A DNA stretch of 64,000 nt from Fictibacillus norfolkensis (GCF_014836645.1 NZ_JACSQM010000009.1:62001-126000), one strand, 5' to 3'; counted from the first letter of the stretch, positions 17,144 through 26,610 are shown. Notes: generated by a model not told the origin, from the sequence alone. Numbers and translations: made by a program.

Positions 17144-18259
17144 ATGGGCTTTAAAGAATTAGGGATTCATGATGAATTAATAGATATTTTGCTTCAAAAC
17201 GGAATCGGTGAACCTACGCCGATTCAAAAGGAAACGATTCCTGTCATCTTAGAAGGTAAAGATGTCGTGGGACAAGCTCAAACCGGTACGGGAAAGACAC
17301 TTGCTTTCGTGCTTCCTCTTCTGCAAAAAGTTGATGCTGAACGTGATGCAGTTCAAGGATTGATCGTCGCACCGACGCGTGAGCTTGCCATTCAGATCAC
17401 TGCTGAAGTACGCAAACTTACAGAAGCTCTCGATGAGATTAACGTGCTCGCTGTTTACGGTGGACAAGACGTGATCGCCCAGATGCACAAGCTAGAAGGC
17501 AAGGTACATGTTGTTGTCGCAACACCTGGAAGACTGCTCGATCATATTCGCCGAGAGACGATCGACTTATCTCATGTTTCAACGTTCGTTCTAGACGAAG
17601 CGGATCAGATGCTTCATATCGGATTTTTAGATGATATAGAAGACATCATGTATGAGGTGCCTGAAGATCGCCAAACGTTACTTTTTTCTGCGACGATGCC
17701 TGATGAAGTGAAAAAGCTGGCTGAAACGTATACAAACGATCCTCAAGATATTCATGTGAAAACGAAACAGATAACGTTAAAAGAAATCCGCCAGCGAATC
17801 GTGGAAACAACAGATCGAGGAAAGCAGAATGACCTTGTTCAAACGATCAGACTGCTGCGTCCGTATTTAGCGATCATTTTTTGCCGAACGAAAAGAAGAG
17901 CAAGTAAATTAAACGAGGCACTGCAGAATATGGGATACAATTCTGATGAACTGCATGGCGATCTTTCTCAGGCAAAGAGGGAAGACGTGATGCAGCGGTT
18001 TCGCGAAGGAGAGATCCAATACCTTGTGGCAACGGATGTGGCGGCACGCGGACTTGATGTTGATGGAGTCACGCACGTTTTTAATTACGACATTGCGCTA
18101 GATGCTGAAAGCTACATTCATCGAATTGGAAGAACTGGGCGAGCTGGTGGAAAAGGACTGGCGGTTACCTTCGTTGCGCAAAAAGACCGTCGTTTGCTGC
18201 AGGTTATCGAACGAGAAACGAATCAAAAGTTAAATGTGTTAAAACTTGAATATATGTAA
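17144..18259 (+). CDS. DEAD-box RNA helicase (YfmL/CshC-like)
   Basis: A 371-residue helicase made only of the two RecA-like domains, without a C-terminal extension. All motifs are present: Q motif (TPIQKETIP), motif I (AQTGTGKT), Ia (PTRELA), Ib (TPGRLLDH), DEAD, SAT, and the C-terminal ARGLDVDGV and [10 protein letters not shown]. Its size and lack of tail resemble B. subtilis YfmL (CshC), linked to ribosome assembly. The ATG immediately follows the proC stop, so it is coupled to proC. A terminator follows. Confidence 0.9.
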   Translation: MGFKELGIHDELIDILLQNGIGEPTPIQKETIPVILEGKDVVGQAQTGTGKTLAFVLPLLQKVDAERDAVQGLIVAPTRELAIQITAEVRKLTEALDEINVLAVYGGQDVIAQMHKLEGKVHVVVATPGRLLDHIRRETIDLSHVSTFVLDEADQMLHIGFLDDIEDIMYEVPEDRQTLLFSATMPDEVKKLAETYTNDPQDIHVKTKQITLKEIRQRIVETTDRGKQNDLVQTIRLLRPYLAIIFCRTKRRASKLNEALQNMGYNSDELHGDLSQAKREDVMQRFREGEIQYLVATDVAARGLDVDGVTHVFNYDIALDAESYIHRIGRTGRAGGKGLAVTFVAQKDRRLLQVIERETNQKLNVLKLEYM

Positions 18260-18280
18260 GATTATTTTATTAAAAAATGG

Positions 18281-18308
18281 GCTATCCTTCAGGATGGCTC
18301 CTTTTTTT
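18281..18308 (+). terminator. Terminator of the proC-helicase operon
   Basis: GGCTATCC / GGATGGCTCC with a TTCA loop, followed by a run of seven T. Confidence 0.85.
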
Positions 18309-18352
18309 GTGGGTACATAATACCAACTATTATTACCAGGTAACAAAAATAG

Positions 18353-18381
18353 TTGCTTCATAAAACAAACCTTGTTACGAT
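18353..18381 (+). promoter_or_regulatory. Promoter of the fatty acid desaturase gene
   Basis: TTGCTT and TACGAT are separated by 17 bases, about 48 bases before the start codon. An inverted pair GTAACAA (18340-18346) / TTGTTAC (18372-18378) brackets the -35 element and overlaps the -10, and could be an operator. Confidence 0.55.
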
Positions 18382-18428
18382 TGTATTGTACAAGAATTCG
18401 AAAGAGTCAGATTAGAGGAGTTGAGCAA

Positions 18429-19520
18429 ATGAAAGATTTACAATCGTTTGGCTGGTATGCAGCTAAGATTGCTCCAAAGCTGCCAAAAGAAGCCTTTAAG
18501 CCAGTACCTTCAAGATTATGGGGTGGGCTTGTCTACTTATTGATCGCAATCGCCGGTATTTTAGTTATCGGGTTATTGAATAATTTACACCCTTGGTTAG
18601 GGATTGGAATCGCCGTCATATTAGGAACGTGTTTCGCGGGCATGGGTTTTTTAGGTCATGAGATCCTGCACGGCACAGTTATCCGAAAGCCGTGGCTTCG
18701 TGACTTTTTAGGAGCAGTAGCTTTCTGGCCGTTAAGTGTTGGACCGAAGCTCTGGCGTAAGTGGCACAATACGACGCATCACGTTCACACACAACATGAT
18801 GGGAAAGACCCTGATGCGTGGCCAACCCTAGAGAACTTGTCTCACAAACCATTGCTTCAAAAAGTGTACAAGCTTCCGATGTGGATGCGTTCGATCGTAA
18901 GCTTTGCTTTCTTGTCTGTTTCGTTTACGCTGCACGGACTTTTCATGTTCAAACGATTTATTAAAGAATTCAAACCGAGTAAACGTCCTTCTGTTTGGAT
19001 TCAGCTGTTGTTGCCGTGGGCGATGTGGCTAGGATTGTTAGCTTGGCTTGGACCGGTTAAATGGTTCTTTGCCGTGTTGCTGCCGTTATTGATCGCAAAC
19101 GCGATCGTTATGAGCTATATTTCAACCAATCACCGCTTGAATCCAATGACAGACGTGAACGATCCGTTAGCGAACAGCTTAACAGTTACTGTTCCAAAAT
19201 GGATCGATGTGATTCATTTTAACTTCTCTTACCATACGGAGCATCATTTGTTCCCTGGTATGAGTCCAAAATATTACCCGCTCGTGAAGAAGCATATTAA
19301 AGAGATGTGGCCAGAGCGCTATCACGAGATGCCACACTGGAAAGCACTTGTTGCCCTATGGAAGACACCTCATGTGTACTTTAATCAGACTCAGTTTGTA
19401 GATCCAACACCGGGGAATTTGTATCCTTCACTTGGGTATGGGATGAATAAGACGGAAACTGTGGAAGAACAGAAGCAAGAACCGAAATCATCAAATCAAA
19501 CACCGAAAAGCATCCATTAA
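18429..19520 (+). CDS. Membrane fatty acid desaturase
   Basis: A 363-residue integral membrane di-iron desaturase. The three histidine boxes are clear: GHEILH (residues 76-81), HNTTHH (113-118) and HTEHH (about 272), with further His between the first two. About four to five membrane segments surround them. The reaction is O2-dependent introduction of a double bond into membrane lipid acyl chains. The start at 18429 has GAGGAG upstream. The hydrophilic C-terminal tail is rich in Gln and Lys, and the terminator hairpin begins within the last codons. Regiospecificity cannot be read from sequence, and no desK/desR pair lies nearby. Confidence 0.9.
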   Translation: MKDLQSFGWYAAKIAPKLPKEAFKPVPSRLWGGLVYLLIAIAGILVIGLLNNLHPWLGIGIAVILGTCFAGMGFLGHEILHGTVIRKPWLRDFLGAVAFWPLSVGPKLWRKWHNTTHHVHTQHDGKDPDAWPTLENLSHKPLLQKVYKLPMWMRSIVSFAFLSVSFTLHGLFMFKRFIKEFKPSKRPSVWIQLLLPWAMWLGLLAWLGPVKWFFAVLLPLLIANAIVMSYISTNHRLNPMTDVNDPLANSLTVTVPKWIDVIHFNFSYHTEHHLFPGMSPKYYPLVKKHIKEMWPERYHEMPHWKALVALWKTPHVYFNQTQFVDPTPGNLYPSLGYGMNKTETVEEQKQEPKSSNQTPKSIH

Positions 19521-19538
19521 TTTGGGTGTTTTTTTGTT
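19499..19538 (+). terminator. Probable terminator of the desaturase gene
   Basis: AACACC pairs with GGGTGTT across a long (about 19-base) loop that includes the stop codon, followed by a run of seven T. Confidence 0.5.
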
Positions 19539-19590
19539 TGGCGTGGGAGGCTTGGTCGGTGCTGGAGATGCAAGTGGACAGTATTTTTCT

Positions 19591-19692
19591 TTAACAAGAT
19601 CGTCTTCTAAACGGTTCGTTCATCAAGAGCTCCAGTTTATTCATATAGACTGGCTGCAACCTTACTTTTTTTATAATAGCATCACTCCTCAC
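19591..19692 (-). CDS. Possible small protein (33 residues)
   Basis: A short frame starts at GTG with AAGGAG nine bases upstream and ends at TAA. The product is basic and partly helical (KLELLMNEPFRRRSC). It fills an otherwise empty 280-base gap between two genes on the other strand. No family is recognised and no clear promoter is visible, so it may be chance. Confidence 0.25.
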   Translation of the reverse strand: MRSDAIIKKVRLQPVYMNKLELLMNEPFRRRSC

Positions 19693-19802
19693 GTTAAAAT
19701 TCTCCTTCCATCGTAAGAAGTCCTTTTTAAAAAAGCTATAGGATTGATTAAAGGATTGGTAGAATAGAGGGTGAGTGATTTGCTGCTGAAGGAGAAGAAA
19801 AG

Positions 19803-20117
19803 ATGAAAAAAGAATTAAACTGTGATAGCTGTTTGATGCCGATCAAAGAGAGGGAAGAGCTGCGTACGGTATGGGCCTTTTTCAAGTTGAGACCGTATCA
19901 TAGATCGTGTTATGAAAATTCCTTAAAAGGAGCGGGTCTTGTAGGGAATCAGCCGATCAACGGATTTTCTGGGAATTTTACAGCGCTTGTTGCGTTTGGC
20001 TTGGCATGGTTGCCTCTATTCACGAATATATCGCCCGCTATAACGATTGTTGGGACGTTAATTGTCCTTCTGAGACTGTATTCCTTTATTCGTTTTGAAA
20101 AAAGACTGCCACATTAA
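19803..20117 (+). CDS. Small membrane protein with N-terminal CxxC/HxxxC motif
   Basis: A 104-residue protein. The N-terminal 40 residues contain CDSC and HRSCY, spaced like a treble-clef zinc site (CxxC...HxxxC). Two hydrophobic segments follow (about 57-74 and 77-92), ending in a short basic tail. The start has GGAGAAG upstream. Function unknown; the layout suggests a membrane-anchored cytoplasmic zinc knuckle. Single-gene unit sharing a terminator with malL. Confidence 0.75.
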   Translation: MKKELNCDSCLMPIKEREELRTVWAFFKLRPYHRSCYENSLKGAGLVGNQPINGFSGNFTALVAFGLAWLPLFTNISPAITIVGTLIVLLRLYSFIRFEKRLPH

Positions 20118-20156
20118 AAAAGCGTGCTCTCCCTAATCGGATAGCACGCTTTTGTT
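20116..20156. terminator. Bidirectional terminator
   Basis: AAAAAGCGTGCT / AGCACGCTTTT with a 14-base loop, between convergent genes ending at 20117 and 20159. Confidence 0.85.
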
Positions 20157-20158
20157 TG

Positions 20159-21823
20159 TTAAGCTTTCACGCGATATACACGCGCTTCATATGGATGTAA
20201 TGTCACGCTTGTCACATCTTCATGAGCTGCAACTTCTTTGTTTGCTAACAACAGTTCATCAGCGTTCAGCTTCAATTCTGTTTCGAACTTCGCTTCAGTT
20301 TTAGAAAGGTTCGTGATCACAACGATTTTTTCCTCTCCAAGTGTACGTGTATACGCATAGATCTGCTCATCTTCTTCAAGGATCAGATCATATACACCGT
20401 AAGTGAAGACCTCGTTCTTTTTCTTTAATGCTATCATTTTCTTATAAAAGCTTAAGATAGAATGCTCGTCTTGTTCTTGCTTTTCCACGTTGATTTCTGT
20501 GAAATTCGGATTTACTTTCATCCAAGGATTACCCGTTGTGAATCCAGCGTTCTCATTACTGTTCCACTGCATTGGAGTACGGCTGTTGTCACGAGAAGAT
20601 GCCCAGATCACAGACATGATATCTTCGTGTGAAACGCCTTCTTCGCGCTTGATGCGGTAACGGTTTTTGTCAGCGACATCATCATAGTCTTCGATCGAGT
20701 CAAACTGTACGTTCGTCATTCCAATCTCTTGTCCTTGGTAGATGAACGGCGTTCCTTGCATCAAGAAGTACATCGCACCGAAGCTCGTTGCGCTTTCATA
20801 CCAAAACTCATCATCGTTGCCCCAAGTGGAAACAACGCGAGGTTTGTCATGATTTTCGATGAACAGTGCGTTCCAGCCTTCTTTTTCAAGACCTTTTTGC
20901 CAGCGTGTTAACACTTTTTTCAGTTCAACGATATCCACTTCTGGATTGGTTTCTGCATCCCAAAGGCCAAGGTGTTCGAATTGGAAGATCATGTCCATCT
21001 TTCCGTTTTCTTTTCCTACCCAAAGGTCCGCTTCGTCAATCTTAACGCCGTTCGCTTCACCAACCGTCATTACATCATAGTTCGCATATGTGCGGTCTTT
21101 GAATTCTTGTAAAAACGTGTGAATTCCTTTTTGGTTCATATGCATGTCAAAGGAAGACACGTACTTTTCGTTCTTCGGGTTCGGCATATCAGGGAAGCCA
21201 TCGCGCTTTTTAATGTGACTGATCGCATCGATACGGAAACCATCGATTCCTTTATCCAACCACCAGTTGACCGTGTCATAAAGAGCTTCACGCACTTCAG
21301 GGTTTTCCCAGTTCACATCTGGCTGTTTTGTTGAGAAAACATGGAGGTAGTATTGATCTGTTTTTTCATCATATTGCCAAGCTGATCCGGAGAAAATACT
21401 TTCCCAGTTGTTTGGCTCTTTCCCATCTTTACCGTCTCTCCAAATGTACCAATCACGCTTCGGATTTTCTTTTGATGAACGAGACTCGATGAACCATTGG
21501 TGCTCGTCACTCGTATGGTTAAGAACAAGGTCGATGATTAGCTTCATATCACGCTTATGAACTTCCTCCATAAGGAGATCAAAGTCTTCCATCGTTCCAA
21601 AGTCGTCCATGATATCTTGATAATCGGAAATGTCATATCCGTTATCATCATTTGGCGACTTGTACATCGGGCAGATCCAGATTACGTCGATGCCAAGGTC
21701 TTTAATATAATCTAAGCGTTGAATGATCCCTTTTAGATCGCCGATTCCGTCTCCATTAGAATCTTGGAAGCTGCGAGGGTAAATTTGATAGCCAACGGCT
21801 TCTTTCCACCAAACTTTTTCCAT
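20159..21823 (-). CDS. malL: Oligo-1,6-/alpha-glucosidase (GH13), MalL-like
   Basis: A 554-residue GH13 glucosidase. The conserved regions are complete: LIIDLVLNHTSDEH, DGFRIDAISHI with the nucleophile Asp, VMTVGEANGV with the acid/base Glu, and FIENHDKPR with the third carboxylate. Length and sequence fit B. subtilis MalL (561), which hydrolyses maltose, isomaltose and sucrose-type alpha-glucosides. Trehalose-6-phosphate hydrolase is the main alternative, since a PTS gene lies upstream. The ATG at 21823 has ATGGAGG just before it. The leader holds a GC-rich hairpin (21861-21885) and repeat copy 3, so expression may differ from the upstream PTS genes. Confidence 0.88.
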   Translation of the reverse strand: MEKVWWKEAVGYQIYPRSFQDSNGDGIGDLKGIIQRLDYIKDLGIDVIWICPMYKSPNDDNGYDISDYQDIMDDFGTMEDFDLLMEEVHKRDMKLIIDLVLNHTSDEHQWFIESRSSKENPKRDWYIWRDGKDGKEPNNWESIFSGSAWQYDEKTDQYYLHVFSTKQPDVNWENPEVREALYDTVNWWLDKGIDGFRIDAISHIKKRDGFPDMPNPKNEKYVSSFDMHMNQKGIHTFLQEFKDRTYANYDVMTVGEANGVKIDEADLWVGKENGKMDMIFQFEHLGLWDAETNPEVDIVELKKVLTRWQKGLEKEGWNALFIENHDKPRVVSTWGNDDEFWYESATSFGAMYFLMQGTPFIYQGQEIGMTNVQFDSIEDYDDVADKNRYRIKREEGVSHEDIMSVIWASSRDNSRTPMQWNSNENAGFTTGNPWMKVNPNFTEINVEKQEQDEHSILSFYKKMIALKKKNEVFTYGVYDLILEEDEQIYAYTRTLGEEKIVVITNLSKTEAKFETELKLNADELLLANKEVAAHEDVTSVTLHPYEARVYRVKA

Positions 21824-21937
21824 AATGTTACCTCCATGTTTTCTCTTTAACAACACGCCAGGGGATACCGCAAAAACGGCTCCCCATGGTTTGTTTGATT
21901 TAAATATTTTTCCGTACTTTTCGTTGCTATTGTGGGA

Positions 21938-22066
21938 GTTGATTTCCGTTTCAGGTGCTTCGCTTTCCGCGGGGCAGGCGGTGAGCCACATTCGGACGTT
22001 TCACTTATAAGTGTCTCACCTGCCCGCCTGTCCCGCAGGAGTCTCACACCTTCCACTCCAATCAAC
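21938..22066. repeat. Dispersed ~129-bp palindromic repeat, copy 3
   Basis: Complete element with GTTGATT and AATCAAC ends and the centre CACTTATAAGTG. It lies between the phosphatase-fold gene and malL, which are on the same strand and probably share regulation. Confidence 0.9.
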
Positions 22067-22113
22067 CTATTCAAGGTGCTCATTATGAAACAAATTCATA
22101 AGAAGGAAACCTT

Positions 22114-22905
22114 TTAAAACTTAACCGTAACTGCAACACCTGCATGATCGGAGACCACCGGTGTTTCTTTTCCGTTAAAACGCACGGATGATTGAAGGAC
22201 ATCAACAGGCTTGCTGCTTAAGATATAATCGATCCTGCGGCCAGCTTCGTTATCATCCCAACCTGCAATTGAACCGATGATCGTTAAACCGTCATCTTTT
22301 TCTGCAGCCAGTTCATACGTGTCGTAAAGGCCTTTTTCTTTTACATAATCAAAGCCTTCACCACGAACGTTCGCATCGTTGTTTAAGTCACCCATGAGAA
22401 AGGATAGACCCTCTTCAGGGATGTACTGCATCAAACGATCAAATTGACCTTTAAACGGTTCGATGTCATCTTCCCACCAGCCAAAGTGACCAGAGAAGAA
22501 TTGAATGTCTTGATCTTCATAAGAGATCGATGCTTTTACGATTTTGCGTGTTTTCCAGTTGTGCATATCTTGTAAATCAGAAACAAAAAAGCTTTCATGA
22601 GACGTAATTGGATGGCGGCTGATGATCGCCAGTCCTTCTTCGTACGTCACATAGCCATAGTGGGCCATATCCCATACAAAGTCGTAATCTTCAACGCCAA
22701 GTTTCTTCAATAGCTCTAAAAGAACAAGGGCATAATTATCTTTTTTGATATTGTCTTTCACGAGAGGAGCGTCAATCGACTGCATGACCTCTTGTAGCGC
22801 GATAACATCATAACGCTCGCCCGCGATATCGCGAGCAAGCATCTCTAATTTTTCCATCTGGTTCTCTTCTTGCCAAGCATGAACGTTTAACGTTAATAGC
22901 TTCAT
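22114..22905 (-). CDS. Endonuclease/exonuclease/phosphatase-fold hydrolase in a PTS operon
   Basis: A 263-residue metal-dependent hydrolase of the EEP (DNase I-like) superfamily. Visible catalytic segments are TLNVHAW (Asn7), IALQEVMQ (Glu39), FFSGHFGWW, the GDLNNDA motif, and the terminal SDHAGV. It has no signal peptide, so it is cytoplasmic, unlike secreted sphingomyelinases of the same fold. It starts three bases after the PTS gene stop and is clearly co-transcribed with it. Role unknown; by context it could be a sugar-phosphate or sugar-diester phosphatase acting on the imported substrate. Confidence 0.85.
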   Translation of the reverse strand: MKLLTLNVHAWQEENQMEKLEMLARDIAGERYDVIALQEVMQSIDAPLVKDNIKKDNYALVLLELLKKLGVEDYDFVWDMAHYGYVTYEEGLAIISRHPITSHESFFVSDLQDMHNWKTRKIVKASISYEDQDIQFFSGHFGWWEDDIEPFKGQFDRLMQYIPEEGLSFLMGDLNNDANVRGEGFDYVKEKGLYDTYELAAEKDDGLTIIGSIAGWDDNEAGRRIDYILSSKPVDVLQSSVRFNGKETPVVSDHAGVAVTVKF

Positions 22906-22908
22906 GAA

Positions 22909-24570
22909 TTACATCCCCAAACGATCTTGAATATCAGATTTTAATACGTCAGCTTTTGGTCCGTAAATCGCTTGAACCCCTTTATCTTTGATGATCAGAC
23001 CAAGTGCGCCGTTCTCTTTCCATTCTTTTTCCGTACCAACACCCGTTGTATCTTTAACGGTAACGCGAAGGCGAGTCATACATGCGTCAACGTCTTCAAT
23101 GTTATCAGCTCCACCTAAAAGCGTGATGATCGCTGATGCTTGAGAGTTGTCTGAACCTTTTGCTGCTTCGTTTTTAGCTGGTGCAGCATCATTTTCCGCT
23201 GTTTCGATATAGTTACCTGCACGACCTGGAGTAGGCAGGTTGAACTTTTTGATCAATACATAGAAGATCGAGAAGTTTAATCCAAAGAATACGATACAAG
23301 TTAGAGCAAAGTTGATCAAGTCACGCGTTAATCCTGCTTTTACAAGCAATGGTGTACGAGTTAGTAATTCAATAAAACCGAATGCGTGAACACGTACGTG
23401 GATAAGGTCTGCAACCGCGAACGCAAGCCCAGTCGTGATCGCATACACAACATAAAGAAGTGGAGCAGCAAACATAAACATGAATTCGATCGGCTCTGTT
23501 ACACCTGTTAAGAATACAGCGAGAGCTGCAGATAAGAACATAGACTTGTACTTTTTACGCTTGTCTTTATCAACGTTCATGTACATCGCAAGTGCGATCG
23601 CTACAAGAGATGCCGTTGAAAGAACAACTTGTCCCATTTTAAAACGAGCTGGTACAACATCATTTAAAAGTGCTTGATACGCTTTTGTATCTCCAGCAGC
23701 TAAGAAGTTGTTAAGATCGTTGATCCAAGCCAACCATAGTGGATCTTGTCCAGCTACAGAAGATCCTGCTCCTGAACCAGTCATGATTTGATACGTTCCA
23801 CCGAGCTCCGTATAGTTGATCGGTACCGTTAACATGTGGTGAAGACCAAATGGTAACAATAGTCGCTCAAGTGTACCGAACACGAATGGCGCGATAACTG
23901 GAGCCGTGTTACGAGATGTTGCGATCCATTTTCCAAAGTCATTGAGTAGAGATTGGATAAACGGCCAAATTAATGCTAGTAGTAAAGCTGTAACCACTGA
24001 CCATAAAATAACAGCGAATGGTACAAAACGTTTTCCGTTAAAGAATGCTAATGCATTTGGAAGCTTGTTGTAATTGTAGTACTTGTTAAATAGAACAGCA
24101 CCTAGGAAGCCGGAAATGATTCCGACGAATACTCCCATGTTAAGAGCAGGAGCACCTAGAATAGATGTGAAATAATCACCAACAACGAGCTCGCTGCCAA
24201 AAAGTGATTTTACTTTCGCGCCTTCTTCAAGCATCATAGCGCTGTTCACACCGAAGATTGCTCCTGTGATACGGTTGATCAAGATAAACGCGATTACGGC
24301 TGCGAATGCACCGCCCGCACGTTCCTTCGCCCAAGATCCCCCGATAGCTACCGCAAATAAGATATGCAGATTTGTAATAATCGCCCATCCGATGTCTTCC
24401 ATAACATGAGCAATCGTTTGCACTAATGTCATGTCGCCACCGAACATAGCAATAACTTTACCTAGTGATATCATCAAACCGGCAGCCGGCATAACCGCTA
24501 CTACTACAAGAAGCGCTTTACCTAGCTTTTGCCAGAAATCAAATGAAATGAGTTTTCCACGTTGTTTCAA
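22909..24570 (-). CDS. PTS transporter, IICB of the glucose/maltose superfamily
   Basis: A 553-residue permease of the phosphoenolpyruvate-dependent sugar phosphotransferase system. The IIC domain (about 1-440) has around 10 membrane segments and the family motifs FGTLERLLLPFGLHHML and GVTEPIEFMFMF. The C-terminal IIB domain carries the phosphorylated Cys at about 497 in VDACMTRLRVTV. There is no IIA domain, so a separate IIA (candidate at 29457) must donate phosphate. Translation starts at TTG 24570 behind AAGGAGGAAA; the frame upstream is open but without a ribosome binding site. The malL neighbour suggests an alpha-glucoside (maltose, isomaltose or trehalose type) substrate. Confidence 0.9.
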   Translation of the reverse strand: MKQRGKLISFDFWQKLGKALLVVVAVMPAAGLMISLGKVIAMFGGDMTLVQTIAHVMEDIGWAIITNLHILFAVAIGGSWAKERAGGAFAAVIAFILINRITGAIFGVNSAMMLEEGAKVKSLFGSELVVGDYFTSILGAPALNMGVFVGIISGFLGAVLFNKYYNYNKLPNALAFFNGKRFVPFAVILWSVVTALLLALIWPFIQSLLNDFGKWIATSRNTAPVIAPFVFGTLERLLLPFGLHHMLTVPINYTELGGTYQIMTGSGAGSSVAGQDPLWLAWINDLNNFLAAGDTKAYQALLNDVVPARFKMGQVVLSTASLVAIALAMYMNVDKDKRKKYKSMFLSAALAVFLTGVTEPIEFMFMFAAPLLYVVYAITTGLAFAVADLIHVRVHAFGFIELLTRTPLLVKAGLTRDLINFALTCIVFFGLNFSIFYVLIKKFNLPTPGRAGNYIETAENDAAPAKNEAAKGSDNSQASAIITLLGGADNIEDVDACMTRLRVTVKDTTGVGTEKEWKENGALGLIIKDKGVQAIYGPKADVLKSDIQDRLGM

Positions 24571-24643
24571 AACGATTTCCTCCTTAAAGTATATATCTTT
24601 CGTTGTCTTTTTGAAATCGCATTCAATAGATTGCGAAAAAAAG

Positions 24644-24691
24644 TTGAATCGCTTACATATTTGTATATGCATGTTGGTGCAATCGTTTGCA
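24644..24691 (-). promoter_or_regulatory. cre-like sites and promoter of the PTS operon
   Basis: On the minus strand TGCAAACGATTGCA (24678-24691) matches the LacI/CcpA-type cre pattern well. A weaker match, TGTAAGCGATTCAA, lies at 24644-24657. TTGCAC (overlapping the first site) and TATGTA, 17 bases apart, form a plausible promoter, so repressor binding would cover the -35 element. A local LacI-family regulator is an alternative to CcpA. Confidence 0.5.
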
Positions 24692-24897
24692 TTAGTGATT
24701 GTAAGATAAAACGGTTTCATTTACAAGTAATATTTCTTAGAAAAAAAGTAAAAAGTTTTTCCAAGTGGTTTTGTAAGGCTTTTTCGTAAGATAGCCTGGA
24801 GTAATTTAATCTTTATAAAAATTAAGCGAAGTGGCAGGTTAATTCAAAAATTGGAAGAATGAGGTATGTAGAAAAAACGAAGCAAGGAGAGAAGGAT

Positions 24898-25269
24898 ATG
24901 AGTAAATCATTTATTGAACAAGTACATTATTTAAGAATTCCTGTAAAAGATTTAGAACGATCAGCACTTTGGTATAGAGATGTATTAGGGCTCCAGTTAG
25001 TAAATAGTACAGAGGAACTGGCAATTATAAAAATAAATGAAGGACCTTTCTTACTTATCTTAGTTCCCACCGAAGATGAAACATTTGCCCATTTTACAAT
25101 CGATAATGAATCACAGTTCAGCATTGGCTTTACGAGTCCAGAATTAGCTAAATTCCATCAACACTTGATCGATAATCAAGTTAAGGTCGAGGATATCAAA
25201 GAAGATAATGGTCATGCATTTTTTCACTTTTATGATCCAAATGGTAACAAGTTTCAAGTACACTGGTAG
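24898..25269 (+). CDS. VOC-family (glyoxalase/bleomycin-resistance-like) protein
   Basis: A 123-residue single-module vicinal-oxygen-chelate protein. It shows the family's two beta-alpha-beta-beta-beta units: VHYLRIPVKDLERSALWYRD at the N-terminus and AFFHFYDPNGNKFQVHW at the C-terminus. Metal-ligand-like positions are His9 and a late Glu/Gln. It may be a dioxygenase, lyase or binding protein; substrate unknown. The start at 24898 follows AAGGAGAGAAGG. Single-gene unit with a terminator. Confidence 0.85.
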   Translation: MSKSFIEQVHYLRIPVKDLERSALWYRDVLGLQLVNSTEELAIIKINEGPFLLILVPTEDETFAHFTIDNESQFSIGFTSPELAKFHQHLIDNQVKVEDIKEDNGHAFFHFYDPNGNKFQVHW

Positions 25270-25314
25270 GATTACAATAAAAAAACGCCTGTATTGCAAG
25301 GTATTAGGCTAAAT

Positions 25315-25348
25315 CACAGTCATTCCAAATTAGAATGGCTGTTTTTTT
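25315..25348 (+). terminator. Terminator of the VOC gene
   Basis: ACAGTCATTC / GAATGGCTGT with a 7-base loop, followed by a run of seven T. Confidence 0.8.
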
Positions 25349-25457
25349 ATACCTCATAAAAGAGTTAGTATAATACTTTATTAATTTTTAGCAACCATTG
25401 TGGTGCGCTATCTTATCTGCTCTATTTCATTTTAACTTACGTAACAAAGTTGACTCG

Positions 25458-26426
25458 TTATAACGAGCCAACTTTATTTAACCATCTCAAATTCTTTTTT
25501 ACCGTATCTACCTTTCGCATACCGATCATCGTGGACAAAATACCAGGGGTTTTTAAAACAAACGACATCAACTCATCTATATTTCCTTGTTGATGTTTTG
25601 TAAGTCTTCCACAATCTAATGGAGCACTTGTTGTGACGTGAACGCCTAACTCTTCTGCAGCTTGAAGCAGCGTTCTCCATTTATCACCCACTTGCTGGTT
25701 CAGATCTGTTGCCGCTAAATGATTAGATTGGTTGAACGGAGTTTGAATAAAACGAAATTGATGAGAGTGACCTGCAACAGAGTTGGCAACATCCATCACC
25801 TTCTCTAAAGAAATGTAACCAAGTGTCTCTGGAGACTCTGTAAAAGCAGACCAGACAGCTAGACCGTAATATCGGATCAAGCCCTGTTCGACTTGCTGTT
25901 CATAAAAGGAGAAAAGGTTTTTTAGCTTATGGTAAAAGGCGTCTTCACCTAAAACTTTTAAAGAGACTTCTGGGTTATGAATGTAATGGACGTCTATGTA
26001 ATCGACTTGCATGTGCTTTAAACTTTGTTGAATAGCGAACTCATAAAAAGAAGGTTCCAAAACGTGTTTGTGGTGGTCAATAATCTGCAGATCTGAACGT
26101 TGACTGACCCCTTTATCCACTAATATCTCTTGCAGGTAATTTTCAGGACGAAGTTGAGCGTCAATATCACCTGGTATGATGCCGGCTTTCGTAGACAAAA
26201 ATAGGTCTTCTCTGTCGACTTGCTTTTCCATTTGCATGAGTTTCGATAAAACACTTCCGACATCTCGCTCAGAGCGCATGCCTCGATAATTGAGCGCTGT
26301 ATCAATAAAATTGATTCCATTTAACAGCGCATATTCAATAGATTTTTGATAGAGAAGTGAATCTTCATCATTCATTTCCCCTAGATGTGTACCGATGGCT
26401 ATTCTTGAAACCTCACTAATTTGCAT
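25458..26426 (-). CDS. Aldo/keto reductase family protein
   Basis: A 322-residue TIM-barrel protein of the AKR superfamily. The catalytic tetrad is placed at Asp and Tyr in FIDTALNYRG, Lys in LFLSTKAG and His in DVHYIHNPE. An NADPH-site segment, ILSTMIGMRKVDTVKKNL, lies near the end. The substrate is unknown. The start at 26426 is preceded by GAGGAGG at 9 bases; a second in-frame ATG upstream overlaps the ribosome binding site and is unlikely. It is a single-gene unit divergent from the carboxypeptidase gene. Confidence 0.88.
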   Translation of the reverse strand: MQISEVSRIAIGTHLGEMNDEDSLLYQKSIEYALLNGINFIDTALNYRGMRSERDVGSVLSKLMQMEKQVDREDLFLSTKAGIIPGDIDAQLRPENYLQEILVDKGVSQRSDLQIIDHHKHVLEPSFYEFAIQQSLKHMQVDYIDVHYIHNPEVSLKVLGEDAFYHKLKNLFSFYEQQVEQGLIRYYGLAVWSAFTESPETLGYISLEKVMDVANSVAGHSHQFRFIQTPFNQSNHLAATDLNQQVGDKWRTLLQAAEELGVHVTTSAPLDCGRLTKHQQGNIDELMSFVLKTPGILSTMIGMRKVDTVKKNLRWLNKVGSL

Positions 26427-26610
26427 GCCTTCTAACCTCCTCAACATCCAAATTATAACATTGTTTCATCGCTAACATTTAATGAACGCCTCTTTATAAG
26501 AATAAAGAACTATGAATAATTACTCATTTATATTTCTTTGAATTTTTTATAGAGGTATCAACTATGGTCTATTGAATATTAAGTCTGGTGAAATAATTCA
26601 ATTAAAGTAA

